From: Hymenobacter sp. DG25B
Lineage (GTDB): Bacteria; Bacteroidota; Bacteroidia; Cytophagales; Hymenobacteraceae
Direction: 5' to 3'
Length of the DNA stretch: 64,000 nt
Assembly: GCF_000801315.1 (NCBI RefSeq)
Contig: NZ_CP010054.1
Span: 1,054,001-1,118,000, forward strand
Part shown: positions 9,714 through 17,324 of the stretch, piece after piece
Position numbering within the stretch: position 1 is the stretch's first letter
How the letters are laid out: every line of letters starts with the position of its first letter
Program-made: the position numbers and the translations under genes
Notes under the pieces: generated by a model
What the model saw: only the letters and a program-made list of their open reading frames with translations
Database searches by the model: none
Told to the model about the DNA's origin: nothing

Positions 9714-10322
9714 ATGGCAACACTACCTCTCAACATCGACGACGCCTCTTTCATGACGGCCGGGCACCAGGATCAGCAGATACAGGAGGCCGTGCGCGCG
9801 CAGCGCGGCCGGCTGCTGTCGTTCATCCGCCGGCGCATTCCCGATGAGGCCGATGCCGAAGACGTTCTGCAGGACGTGTTCTACGAGTTGGTGCAGAGCT
9901 ACCGCATGGTGAAGCCGGTAGAGCAGGTGGCAGCCTGGCTGTTCCGCGTGGCCCGCAACAAAATCATCGACCGGTACCGCCGCCCCAAAACCTCTTCCCT
10001 GGAAGAAGCCGCCGCCTACCACGCCACTCAGGACGCGGAAGAATCCCTGCTGCTGGCCGACGTGCTGCCCGCCGCCGACTCCTCCACCGAAACTGCCCTG
10101 GCCCGCGAGGCCATCATGGAAGCTATTCTGGATGCCCTGGATGAGCTTCCGCCCGCCCAGCGCCAGGTATTTGTGTGGCACGAATTCGAAGGTAAAACCT
10201 TCCGGCAGATGGAAGAAGAAACCGGCGTGCCGCTCAAAACCCTCATTTCGCGCAAGCACTACGCCGTGCAACAACTGCGCACCAAACTACAGGACCTCTA
10301 CACCGACCTGTTCACGGATTAA
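9714..10322 (+). CDS. ECF-type RNA polymerase sigma factor
   Basis: A 202-residue sigma-70 family protein with regions 2 and 4 only. Region 2 is seen in residues about 25-90 (ADAEDVLQDVFYELV, then VAAWLFRVARNKIIDRYRR). Region 4 is in residues about 140-195 (LDELPPAQRQVFVWHEFEGKTFRQM, then a helix-turn-helix with LKTLISRKHYAVQQLR). A poorly conserved linker with SLEEAAAYHATQDAEESLL joins them. It would direct RNA polymerase to a small regulon. No FecR-type anti-sigma gene is adjacent. Instead a small membrane protein follows after 59 bases and may be its regulator or first target (inference). Confidence 0.93.
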   Translation: MATLPLNIDDASFMTAGHQDQQIQEAVRAQRGRLLSFIRRRIPDEADAEDVLQDVFYELVQSYRMVKPVEQVAAWLFRVARNKIIDRYRRPKTSSLEEAAAYHATQDAEESLLLADVLPAADSSTETALAREAIMEAILDALDELPPAQRQVFVWHEFEGKTFRQMEEETGVPLKTLISRKHYAVQQLRTKLQDLYTDLFTD

Positions 10323-10381
10323 CTAAGCCGACGATTTTTCGGCCGTACTACTCCCTTCTCGCACCCCTCATCAAACGATAT

Positions 10382-10765
10382 ATGAACCGCTCCTTCTGGC
10401 TGCTTCGCGGCCTAAAATTTATCCTCTTTGCCGCGCTATTTGTGGCGCTGGCTGGCTTTGTGGTGATGAGCCTCTGGAACTGGCTGATGCCGGCCATCTT
10501 TGGTCTGCCACTTCTTTCCTTCGCGCAGGCCTTGGGTCTGCTGATTCTGAGCCGCATCCTGTTCGGCGGTTTTCACAAAGGTGGTGGAGGCGCCACTTGG
10601 AAAGCCCGCGCCCAGGAACACTGGCGCAACAAAATGGAAAACCGCATGCAGGGCATGACGGAAGAAGAACGGGAGAAATTCCGCCAGAAGATGCGCACCA
10701 GCTGCGGCCCGCCGTGGATGCGCATGCCGGCAGAGCAACCTAAGTCTGCTTCCCAGGCCCAGTAA
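10382..10765 (+). CDS. Small membrane protein downstream of ECF sigma factor
   Basis: A 127-residue protein I do not recognise by name. Two hydrophobic helices fill residues about 8-32 and 35-60 (FILFAALFVALAGFVVMSLW; LPLLSFAQALGLLILSRILF). A glycine-rich turn and a charged cytoplasmic-type tail with EEEREKFRQKMRTSCGP follow, an amphipathic segment that resembles tails found on small proteins encoded after ECF sigma genes in this phylum. It probably shares a transcript with the sigma gene, 59 bases upstream. It might act as a membrane-tethered sigma regulator or a stress-induced envelope protein; neither is proven. Confidence 0.75.
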   Translation: MNRSFWLLRGLKFILFAALFVALAGFVVMSLWNWLMPAIFGLPLLSFAQALGLLILSRILFGGFHKGGGGATWKARAQEHWRNKMENRMQGMTEEEREKFRQKMRTSCGPPWMRMPAEQPKSASQAQ

Positions 10766-10767
10766 AC

Positions 10768-10805
10768 TAAAAAGCGGCGACTAAGGAATCAGTTGGCGCT
10801 TTTCA
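10768..10805. terminator. Weak bidirectional hairpin between converging genes
   Basis: An imperfect stem (AAAAGCG...ACT with AGT...CGCTTTT) lies between the membrane-protein stop at 10765 and the DUF4262 stop at 10807. A-rich and T-rich ends on either side make it usable in both directions. Three bases in the middle of the stem do not pair. Confidence 0.4.
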
Positions 10806-10806
10806 T

Positions 10807-11577
10807 TTACTCTGCTTCGTCGTTATTGTTCATAGATTCGCGAATCCATTGGTCGCCTACAAACTGTCTAGTAGCATATTGACCTGTTGGCATGTTGAAC
10901 AGCTCGTTTATTGTTAAATCATGCTTTACGACTTCTTCTAGTGCAACTATCATACAGTCATCAGTTGTAACAGAGTCGCCAGTTAAAAATTGCCAGCTGC
11001 CATCATCGTCATCGTGACAAACATATAATATAGGTCTGCCCTCAGAAAAGATCTGACGAGCAACAAACGTTGCCACATTTCTGGGTTCAAAAAACTTGAA
11101 ATCAAGTTTCCTATCAAGTACTGGTTGGTCAAACTCGTACCTCTCATCGAAGCCCTCATTCCATGGAAATCGAGCTTGGTTATCAGGCCATACTAGCTGT
11201 ACTGCTGGAAAATCTCCGTACTCATAAAACCAGCGTGCATAACCAAAGTAGTCAGGGATATTGCTGGATTCTACAGGCCTAAACTGAACAGGGCCCTCAC
11301 TCAGAATATTGTAGTTGTCAGCATTAACCGTAATTGGATTTTCCTTTTGGATAAGCTCGGCAGCATCATTTAACATCCAGTGCATAGTGTCTGTGGGCAA
11401 ACCAAAAACAATGATTTCTGGGTGGTTAAAATTCTTCCATAGTCCAATTGTATAAGCAAAAGCGGGAGTCGCGGTATCAGCTTCAAATAAGGCAACGTAC
11501 CAACCATGTTCTTTGATTATTCGCTTGATTGAATCTTCTGCTTCCTGATTGTGTAGTTCGTGCTCGTCTGTAGACAT
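10807..11577 (-). CDS. DUF4262 domain-containing protein
   Basis: A 256-residue soluble protein. The N-terminal half matches DUF4262: IIKEHGWYVALFEADTATPAFAYTIGLW, then HPEIIVFGL and HWMLNDAAE, all typical of that family. The second half (from about residue 135) has an acidic stretch (YVCHDDDDGSWQFLTGD) resembling proteins that sense or mimic substrates in cell-cell competition immunity families, but its function is unknown. An open extension to 11628 adds 17 residues that overlap the terminator, so the ATG at 11577 was preferred. It has lower GC than its neighbours and stands alone. Confidence 0.8.
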   Translation of the reverse strand: MSTDEHELHNQEAEDSIKRIIKEHGWYVALFEADTATPAFAYTIGLWKNFNHPEIIVFGLPTDTMHWMLNDAAELIQKENPITVNADNYNILSEGPVQFRPVESSNIPDYFGYARWFYEYGDFPAVQLVWPDNQARFPWNEGFDERYEFDQPVLDRKLDFKFFEPRNVATFVARQIFSEGRPILYVCHDDDDGSWQFLTGDSVTTDDCMIVALEEVVKHDLTINELFNMPTGQYATRQFVGDQWIRESMNNNDEAE

Positions 11578-11605
11578 TTGGGTTAAAACTGTATTGGTTA
11601 AATAT

Positions 11606-11645
11606 AGAAAAAGCGGCGCCTGATACATCAGACGCCGCTTTCTAT
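11606..11645 (-). terminator. Rho-independent terminator downstream of nuoJ
   Basis: Read on the minus strand, 20 bases after the nuoJ stop, a stem AAAGCGGCG(T)CTGA pairs with TCAG(G)CGCCGCTTT around a short loop and is followed by a T run. It would end the nuoA-J transcript before nuoK, which is about 10.9 kb away. It also sits just upstream of the DUF4262 start. Confidence 0.75.
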
Positions 11646-11663
11646 TTAATGTGAACCTCCTAA

Positions 11664-12173
11664 TTAAAAATTCCGCTCGCCCAGTTCGCGCTTGCCCAGC
11701 ATTACAGCGCCAACCATAGCCACAAGGAACAGCACCGAGGCCAACTCAAACGGCAGCAGGTATTGGGTATAGAGTACCATGCCCAGCTTATCTACCATGC
11801 CAATCTGGGAGTTGAAGGTAGCGGCATCATAACCCGCAGGCTGCACGTCTTTCATGGCTGCTACCATGATGAGCAGCAGCGAGCCACCGGCTACGGCAGC
11901 GGCAATTTTCGCCAGCGCCGGCTTGTGCGGCTCCGTGTCCACGTTCAGATTCAGGAACATAATCACGAACAGGAACAGCACCATAATAGCGCCGGCGTAC
12001 ACAATGATGTTCACGGCCGCCAGAAACTGCGCGTTCAGCAGCAGGTAGTGCCCCGACAGCGCAAAGAACGTCAGAATCAGAAACAGCACGCTGTGCACCG
12101 GGTTCTTGGCAAACACCACGCCCAGCGCGCTCAGCAGCGCCACAAAAGCCAGGAAGAGAAAAAGTGGAGACAT
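11664..12173 (-). CDS. nuoJ: NADH-quinone oxidoreductase subunit J
   Basis: A 169-residue membrane subunit of complex I with five predicted helices. The family core is clear: VVFAKNPVHSVLFLILTFFALSG, then FLAAVNIIVYAGAIMVLFLFVIM, containing the pi-bulge helix region. It works with NuoH, K and A in the quinone-side membrane arm. It is the last gene before a terminator on this strand. The expected next gene, nuoK, is not adjacent but lies near the left edge of the window. A palindrome (12184-12270) fills the 100-base gap to nuoI. Confidence 0.95.
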   Translation of the reverse strand: MSPLFLFLAFVALLSALGVVFAKNPVHSVLFLILTFFALSGHYLLLNAQFLAAVNIIVYAGAIMVLFLFVIMFLNLNVDTEPHKPALAKIAAAVAGGSLLLIMVAAMKDVQPAGYDAATFNSQIGMVDKLGMVLYTQYLLPFELASVLFLVAMVGAVMLGKRELGERNF

Positions 12174-12183
12174 TTCGAAAGAA

Positions 12184-12270
12184 GTAGCGCGAAGCTCCAG
12201 CTTCGCGTATCGTTGAACGATAATCGTTGAATCGGCGCGACTGCCACGCGAAGCTGGAGCTTCGCGCTAC
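12184..12270. repeat. Palindrome of a second family between nuoJ and nuoI
   Basis: Perfect 24-base arms at 12184-12207 and 12247-12270 (GTAGCGCGAAGCTCCAGCTT begins the left arm). Each arm is itself nearly self-complementary (CGCGAAGCT-CC-AGCTTCGCG), so alternative foldings are possible. The sequence is unrelated to the CATCTCGC-type palindromes elsewhere in the window. Confidence 0.85.
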
Positions 12271-12273
12271 ACT

Positions 12274-12837
12274 CTACACCAGCTTGGCGCGAAGCGCCTC
12301 GGCCTGCTCCGGCGTCAGCTGAATGCCGCGGATAGAGCGGGCATCTGGCGACACAGGCTCAACCAGCCGGTCTTTGCCGTAGATGAACTCGTCGCGCTCA
12401 TAGCGGGGCGGGGCCATCTTATCGGGCTGGAGATACACGGCGGCTTTCGGGCAGGCTTCTTCGCAGAGGCCGCAGAAAATGCACCGCAGCATGTTGATTT
12501 CGTAGCTGATGGCGTACTTCTCCTCGCGGTAGAGGCCTTCCTCGCCTTTTTTCCGCTCGCCGGCTACCATGGTAATGGCTTCGGCGGGACAGGCTACGGC
12601 GCAGAGGCCGCAGGCGGTGCACCGTTCCCGGCCCTGCTCATCGCGCTTGAGCACGTGCAGGCCGCGGAAGATGGGGGAGAAGGGGCGCGTTTCTTCGGGG
12701 TAGCGGATGGTGGCCTTCTTCATGAAAAAGTGCCGCATCGTAATGCTCAGCCCCTGAAAAATAGCCGGCAGGTAGGCCCGCTCGGCCAGCGTCATCGGCT
12801 TTTTCTCCAGTATCTTGGCTCGGTTGGTGAGTTGCAT
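12274..12837 (-). CDS. nuoI: NADH-quinone oxidoreductase subunit I
   Basis: A 187-residue ferredoxin-like subunit carrying clusters N6a and N6b, which pass electrons from NuoG to NuoB. Two complete 4Fe-4S motifs are visible: CTACGLCAVACPAEA and CIFCGLCEEACPKAA, both CxxCxxCxxxCP. The N terminus has a short amphipathic segment before ETRPFSPIFRGLHVLKRDE. The length is normal. It is followed by nuoJ after a palindrome-containing gap and preceded by nuoH after another one. Confidence 0.97.
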   Translation of the reverse strand: MQLTNRAKILEKKPMTLAERAYLPAIFQGLSITMRHFFMKKATIRYPEETRPFSPIFRGLHVLKRDEQGRERCTACGLCAVACPAEAITMVAGERKKGEEGLYREEKYAISYEINMLRCIFCGLCEEACPKAAVYLQPDKMAPPRYERDEFIYGKDRLVEPVSPDARSIRGIQLTPEQAEALRAKLV

Positions 12838-12870
12838 ATAATCAGTTGCGAAAACTGTCAGAATATTTGG

Positions 12871-12962
12871 CTGTCATGCAGAGCGCAGCGAAGCATCTCG
12901 CTAGTGTGGTATACTTCTGCAACGTCAGCACGCGAGATGCTTCGCTGCGCTCTGCATGACAG
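12871..12962. repeat. Dispersed CATCTCGC-type palindrome between nuoI and nuoH
   Basis: Perfect 31-base arms at 12871-12901 and 12932-12962, with outer ends CTGTCATGCAGAGC and inner ends GCATCTCGC. The loop holds the family motif TAGTGTGGTA and CAACGTCAGCAC. It sits in the 144-base nuoI-nuoH gap. Confidence 0.92.
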
Positions 12963-12981
12963 ACGCGGGTACTTGAAGGTA

Positions 12982-14061
12982 CTAAATCACGCCGAACAGG
13001 ATGAGCCCGCCGGTGATGAGGATGTTTATCACGGCCAGTGGGATGAGCATAGTCCAGCCCAGGCGCATCAGTTGGTCGTAGCGGAAGCGCGGGAGGGTCC
13101 AGCGAATCCACATGAAGAAGAAGATGAAGGCGAAGATCTTCAGGAACAGACCCGCTGTGCCCAGGAAGGTAATCAGGTTCTGAGCCGAAGCCAGCGTCCA
13201 GTCGTGGTTGCTCACCAGCCAGTCGCGCAGCTCGTACTGGAAGGGGAAGTTGAAGCCGCCGAAGTACAGCACGCTCATCACGGCCGACACCACAAAGATG
13301 TTCACGTACTCCGAGAAAAGGTACAGGCCCAGCTTCATGGAAGAATACTCCGTGTGATAGCCGCCTACCAGCTCCGTTTCGCACTCGGGCAAGTCAAAAG
13401 GCGTACGGTTGGTTTCCGCGAAAGCGCACACCAGGAAGATGATAAAGCCCAAAGGCTGCTTTACGATGTTCCAGAAGTGCCACTCGCCGGCAATGGACTG
13501 CTGCAGGGTGATTTCGCGCAACGACAAGGTGCCGGAAATCATCAGCACCGCAATCAGCGACATGCCCATGGCCAGCTCGTAGCTAATGTTCTGCGAGGCC
13601 GCCCGGATAGCGCCTAGCAGCGAGAATTTGTTGTTGGAGGCCCAGCCGCCAATCATCACACCATACACGCCCAGCGAAACCACGCCGAAAATCCACAGCA
13701 TGCCGATGTTCACCTCGATACCCTGCAGGAAGAAAAGGTTGTTGCCGAAGCTCACGTTGTTGCCGAACGGAATAACCGCCGACGACATCAGAGCCGTAGT
13801 CATGGCCAGGCAGGGGCCGAAGATGAACAGGGCCTTATTGGCACCGCCGGGGAAGAATTCTTCCTTCGTGAACATCTTCACGGCATCGGCCAGGGGTTGG
13901 GCCAGGCCATAGGGGCCGGCACGGTCCGGGCCTACGCGGTCCTGCAGAAACGCGGCAATGACCCGCTCAGCATAAGTGCAATACGTAGCAATCAGCAGCG
14001 AAAGCGCGAATACAACGAAGATGACGATGGATTGCCAGCCCAGGGTTGGTATTTCTATCAT
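12982..14061 (-). CDS. nuoH: NADH-quinone oxidoreductase subunit H
   Basis: A 359-residue membrane subunit that forms much of the quinone-binding site. Family signatures are present: TYAERVIAAFLQDRVGPDRAG (the N-terminal ERK/AER loop), GLAQPLADAVKMFTKEEFFP, SYELAMGMSLIAVLM, and AETNRTPFDLPECETELVGG with its conserved acidic loop. About eight or nine helices can be traced. The start MIEIPTLGWQ directly precedes the first helix. It belongs to the nuoA-J transcript, 61 bases after nuoG. Confidence 0.97.
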   Translation of the reverse strand: MIEIPTLGWQSIVIFVVFALSLLIATYCTYAERVIAAFLQDRVGPDRAGPYGLAQPLADAVKMFTKEEFFPGGANKALFIFGPCLAMTTALMSSAVIPFGNNVSFGNNLFFLQGIEVNIGMLWIFGVVSLGVYGVMIGGWASNNKFSLLGAIRAASQNISYELAMGMSLIAVLMISGTLSLREITLQQSIAGEWHFWNIVKQPLGFIIFLVCAFAETNRTPFDLPECETELVGGYHTEYSSMKLGLYLFSEYVNIFVVSAVMSVLYFGGFNFPFQYELRDWLVSNHDWTLASAQNLITFLGTAGLFLKIFAFIFFFMWIRWTLPRFRYDQLMRLGWTMLIPLAVINILITGGLILFGVI

Positions 14062-14122
14062 GGGAGAGTTTCTTGCTTAAAATCACCCTTTGAAGAGGGT
14101 GGCAGAACCGTATATACTCAGC

Positions 14123-15129
14123 TTAGTTACCCAGTTTCATGGGCGGATTCTGCTCCAAATCACGAATAGAGCTTTCGGGCAAATCGGCAATAACCTGCGG
14201 GTTTACCACCGGCAGCTCATAGTGGTTGGCCGAAATTACCGAAGAACGGTCGATGTGAGCCGGGCCTTCGATAGTCCAGTCAGCAGTTTCCTTTTTGTCG
14301 AAGCGACAGGTATTGCAGATCCACTCCTTTACCTCGCCGTACTCGTCCTTGCGGGCCGTTACGCGGAGCACGTCTTTGCCTTTGTACCAGAGTACCACGC
14401 GGCCGCCGCACTTCTCGTTCTCACAGTCGCGGTGCGCATTCACGGGCTTCGTGAACCACACGCGCTGCTTAAAGCGGAAGGTTTTATCGGTCAGGGCGCC
14501 CACCGGGCATACGTCGATGACGTTGCCGGAGAAGTCGTTGTCGATGATGTTCTCGATGTAGGTGCCGATTTCAGCGGCGTCGCCGCGGCCCAGTACGCCG
14601 TGCACGCGCTTGTCGGTTAGCTGGTCGGCAGTGTACACGCAGCGGTAGCACAGGATGCAGCGCGTCATGTGCAGCTGAATCAGCGGGCCAATGTCGATTT
14701 TCTCGAAGGTGCGGCGCTCCTCTACGTAGCGGGTGGTGCTCACGCCATGCTCGTAGGCGAAGTTCTGCAGGTCGCACTCGCCGGCCTGGTCGCACACGGG
14801 GCAGTCCAGCGGGTGGTTGATGAGCAGCATTTCCACAATGCCTTTGCGCACGTCCATCACCTGTTCAGACGTAGTGTTTTCCACTATCATCCCATCCTGC
14901 ACGGGCGTAACGCACGAGGCCACCAGCTTGGGCATGGGGCGCGGGTCCTTGGCCGAGCCAGCGGCTACGCGCACCAGGCAGGCGCGGCACTTGCCGCCCG
15001 AGCCTTTCAGGGGCGTGTAGTAGCACATGGCCGGGGCACAATGCTGCCGCCAATCTGGCGGGCTGCGTTGAGGATGGTGGTTCCGTCCGGAACTTCCACC
15101 TCGATGCCGTCGAAGGTTATTTTAGCCAT
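14123..15129 (-). CDS. nuoG: NADH-quinone oxidoreductase subunit G, short form, with an apparent 1-base frameshift
   Basis: Iron-sulfur subunit linking NuoF/E to NuoI. The N-terminal reading starts at 15129 (MAKITFDGIEVEVPDGTTIL) and leaves frame at a run of four G on the plus strand (15033-15036). Adding one base there restores IVPPAMCYYTPLKGSGGKC and joins it to the 301-residue remainder, for about 335 residues. Visible are the 2Fe-2S ferredoxin domain (CYY...GGKCRACL), the His-Cys cluster segment (HPLDCPVCDQAGECDLQ), and a 4Fe-4S pair (CILCYRC ... CPVGAL). It stops after these, so the molybdopterin-like domain of E. coli NuoG is absent, as I recall for other Bacteroidota. As read, the protein would be broken; a sequencing error in the homopolymer is the likeliest explanation. 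Confidence 0.9.
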
Positions 15130-15158
15130 TGGGGGTATCGCACATTAAAAGTACGCCG

Positions 15159-15251
15159 GTCATGCTGAGCTTGTGGAAGCATCTCGCGTGGTGACGTATG
15201 ATTAGTAAGCTAACGATGCCGGGCGAGTTGCTTCCACAAGCTCAGCATGAC
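15159..15251. repeat. Dispersed CATCTCGC-type palindrome between nuoG and nuoF
   Basis: 29-base arms (15159-15187 and 15223-15251) with one mismatch; outer ends GTCATGCTGAGC, inner ends near GCATCTCGC. It fills most of the 130-base gap between nuoF and nuoG. Confidence 0.9.
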
Positions 15252-15259
15252 GTTCAATT

Positions 15260-16600
15260 TTAAACCAGCACTGCTTTGCCGGGGAAGACCGCGCCGGGCT
15301 GCACGGCTTCTTTGGCGTTGGTCACGTGCCATTCAAACTCGTGGCGGAAGTGGCGCACGGCGGCGGCTACCGGCCAGGCAGCCGCTTCGCCCAGCGGGCA
15401 AATGGTGTTGCCTTCAATTTGCTTGGCTACACTCACCAGCAGGTCGATGTCTTCCATGCGGCCGTGCCCGTACTCCAGGCGGTGGAGTACTTTTTCCAGC
15501 CAGCCCGTACCCTCACGGCAGGGCGAGCATTGCCCGCACGACTCGTGGTGGTAGAAGCGGGAGAAGTTCCAGGTGTTGCGCACAATGCAGGTCGTCTCGT
15601 CCATGGCAATAAAGCCACCGGAGCCCAGCATAGTGCCCGTCACGAAACCACCATCCGAGAGTGACTCGTAGGTCATCAGGCGGTTTTCACCGGCGGCCGT
15701 TTTCAGGATCAGCTCTTTGGGCAGAATCGGTACGGAAGAGCCACCGGCTACTACCGCCTTCAGCTCCCGGCCTTTCCAGATGCCGCCGCAGTACTCATCG
15801 GAATAGATGAATTCTTCAACGGGCAGACCCAGCTCAATTTCGTAGATACCGGGCTTGTTGAGGTGGCCGCAGGCCGAAATCAGCTTGGTACCGGTGCTCC
15901 GGCCAATCCCGATTTTAGCGTACTCCTCACCGCCCTCGTTCACAATCACCGGCACGGCGGCAATGGACTCCACGTTGTTCACCACCGTGGGGCGGGCGTA
16001 CAGGCCCTGCACCGCCGGGAATGGGGGCTTGTTGCGCGGGTTGCCACGCTTGCCTTCCAGGGATTCCAGCAGCGCCGTTTCCTCACCGCAGATGTAGGCG
16101 CCGCCACCGGGGTGCACGTACAGGTCCAGATCGTAGCCTGAGCCGAGGATGTTCTTGCCCAGGTAACCGGCCGCGTAAGCTTCGGCAATGGCTTTTTCCA
16201 GGATACGCAGCACGTACAACAACTCGCCGCGGATGTAGATGTACGAGGTGTTGGCACCCAGCGCGTAGGAGCTCGTAATCATGCCCTCGATGAGCAGGTG
16301 CGGCAGCTTCGACATCAGCTGGCGGTCCTTGAAGGTGCCCGGCTCCGATTCGTCGGCGTTGCAGACCAGGTAGCGCGGCACGCCCTCGGGCTTGGCCAGG
16401 AAGCTCCACTTCATGCCCGTGGGGAAGCCAGCGCCGCCGCGGCCCCGCAGGCCCGACTTCTTCACTTCTTCCACCACCTCCTCAGGCGTCATGGTTTTGA
16501 TGGCCTTCTCCACCGAGCGGTACCCGCCATGCTTGCGGTATACCTCCAGGGTTTCGATGCCTTCAACGTTAATATGTTCGGTCAGCAGTTTGCGTCCCAT
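15260..16600 (-). CDS. nuoF: NADH-quinone oxidoreductase subunit F
   Basis: A 446-residue soluble subunit that binds NADH, FMN and cluster N3 and oxidises NADH. Seen are the glycine-rich NADH/FMN site GLRGRGGAGFPTGMKWSF (near residue 50), GAYICGEETALLESLEG (near 175), and the 4Fe-4S motif ESCGQCSPCREGTGWLEK with a later Cys in NTICPLGEA. The length matches the family. It follows nuoE after 126 bases containing an imperfect inverted repeat, and is separated from nuoG by a palindrome. Confidence 0.97.
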   Translation of the reverse strand: MGRKLLTEHINVEGIETLEVYRKHGGYRSVEKAIKTMTPEEVVEEVKKSGLRGRGGAGFPTGMKWSFLAKPEGVPRYLVCNADESEPGTFKDRQLMSKLPHLLIEGMITSSYALGANTSYIYIRGELLYVLRILEKAIAEAYAAGYLGKNILGSGYDLDLYVHPGGGAYICGEETALLESLEGKRGNPRNKPPFPAVQGLYARPTVVNNVESIAAVPVIVNEGGEEYAKIGIGRSTGTKLISACGHLNKPGIYEIELGLPVEEFIYSDEYCGGIWKGRELKAVVAGGSSVPILPKELILKTAAGENRLMTYESLSDGGFVTGTMLGSGGFIAMDETTCIVRNTWNFSRFYHHESCGQCSPCREGTGWLEKVLHRLEYGHGRMEDIDLLVSVAKQIEGNTICPLGEAAAWPVAAAVRHFRHEFEWHVTNAKEAVQPGAVFPGKAVLV

Positions 16601-16610
16601 TGGTCTTGAA

Positions 16611-16726
16611 GCTGTTAGCTATTGGCTGATGGCTGTTAGCTAGGGTAAGTAGGCTGTCAGAATAAACCTGACGAACAAAGTTACTCAGGCAGAAAGGCTA
16701 TCAGCTAAAAGCTAACAGCCAACAGC
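16611..16726. repeat. Imperfect inverted repeat with GGCTGTTAGCT units between nuoF and nuoE
   Basis: The left part has two units of (G)GCTGTTAGCT separated by ATTGGCTGAT. The right part carries the complementary AGCTAAAAGCTAACAGCC and AACAGCC. The arms pair imperfectly around a roughly 50-base centre. This is a third repeat type in the gaps of the operon. Confidence 0.65.
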
Positions 16727-17302
16727 CTAATTATTGGCCAGCGCGTTCGGGAGGCCAGTTTCTTCCCACGGCAGCGCCGGGCGGTGTACCTGGTTGCGCA
16801 GCTCCGAGAGCATAGCATCCACGGCTTCCTGTGTGTCCAGCTGCTCGTAATATTTCTCGCGCACCTGCACAATGGGAGCAAAGCCGCAGGCGGCTAGGCA
16901 CTCCACTTCTTTTAGGGTAAACAAACCGTCTTCTGACGGGGCGCCACCTACTTTAGCACCGGTGATGCGCTCCAGGTGAGCGGTCAGCTCATCGGAGCCG
17001 CGCAGCATGCAGGGACCCGTGCGGCAAATTTCCAGCACGTGCTTGCCTACCGGCTTCAGGTTGAACATGGTGTAGAACGTCGACACCTCGTATACCTCAA
17101 TCGGAGCCAGGCCCAGTACTTCGGCCACCAGGTCCTGTACTTCGGGGCTTACCCAGCCGCCAAATTCTGCTTGGGCAATGTGCAGCACAGGTAGCAGGGC
17201 CGACTTGCGGCGCTCTTCAGGATATTGCTTGCAGATGCGCGCAATTTCGGCCTTCGCAGCTTCAGAAAATTGCGGCTTAGCGGGCGCAGTAGTCGGTTCC
17301 AT
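16727..17302 (-). CDS. nuoE: NADH-quinone oxidoreductase subunit E
   Basis: A 191-residue thioredoxin-like subunit holding the 2Fe-2S cluster N1a. Ligands are visible as CRTGPC and CLAACG (Cys-x4-Cys, then Cys-x3-Cys), preceded by LAPIEVYEVSTFYTMFN, a strong family motif. The ATG at 17302 (MEPTTAPAKPQ) was preferred to one at 17347, because the longer start would overlap the end of nuoD by 23 bases and adds sequence not seen in the family. The gap from nuoD is 22 bases. Confidence 0.95.
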   Translation of the reverse strand: MEPTTAPAKPQFSEAAKAEIARICKQYPEERRKSALLPVLHIAQAEFGGWVSPEVQDLVAEVLGLAPIEVYEVSTFYTMFNLKPVGKHVLEICRTGPCMLRGSDELTAHLERITGAKVGGAPSEDGLFTLKEVECLAACGFAPIVQVREKYYEQLDTQEAVDAMLSELRNQVHRPALPWEETGLPNALANN

Positions 17303-17324
17303 ATCAGTCAAATTCAGCAAAAAA

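Noticed and set aside
12842..13384. 180-codon frame ending in a CHAERSEAS-type sequence
   Set aside because: This is a translation of the palindrome at 12871-12962 plus a wrong frame of nuoH, a known source of false proteins.
12655..13617. 320-codon open frame on the plus strand
   Set aside because: It runs antisense over nuoI and nuoH and through a palindrome; its apparent protein contains the translated repeat.
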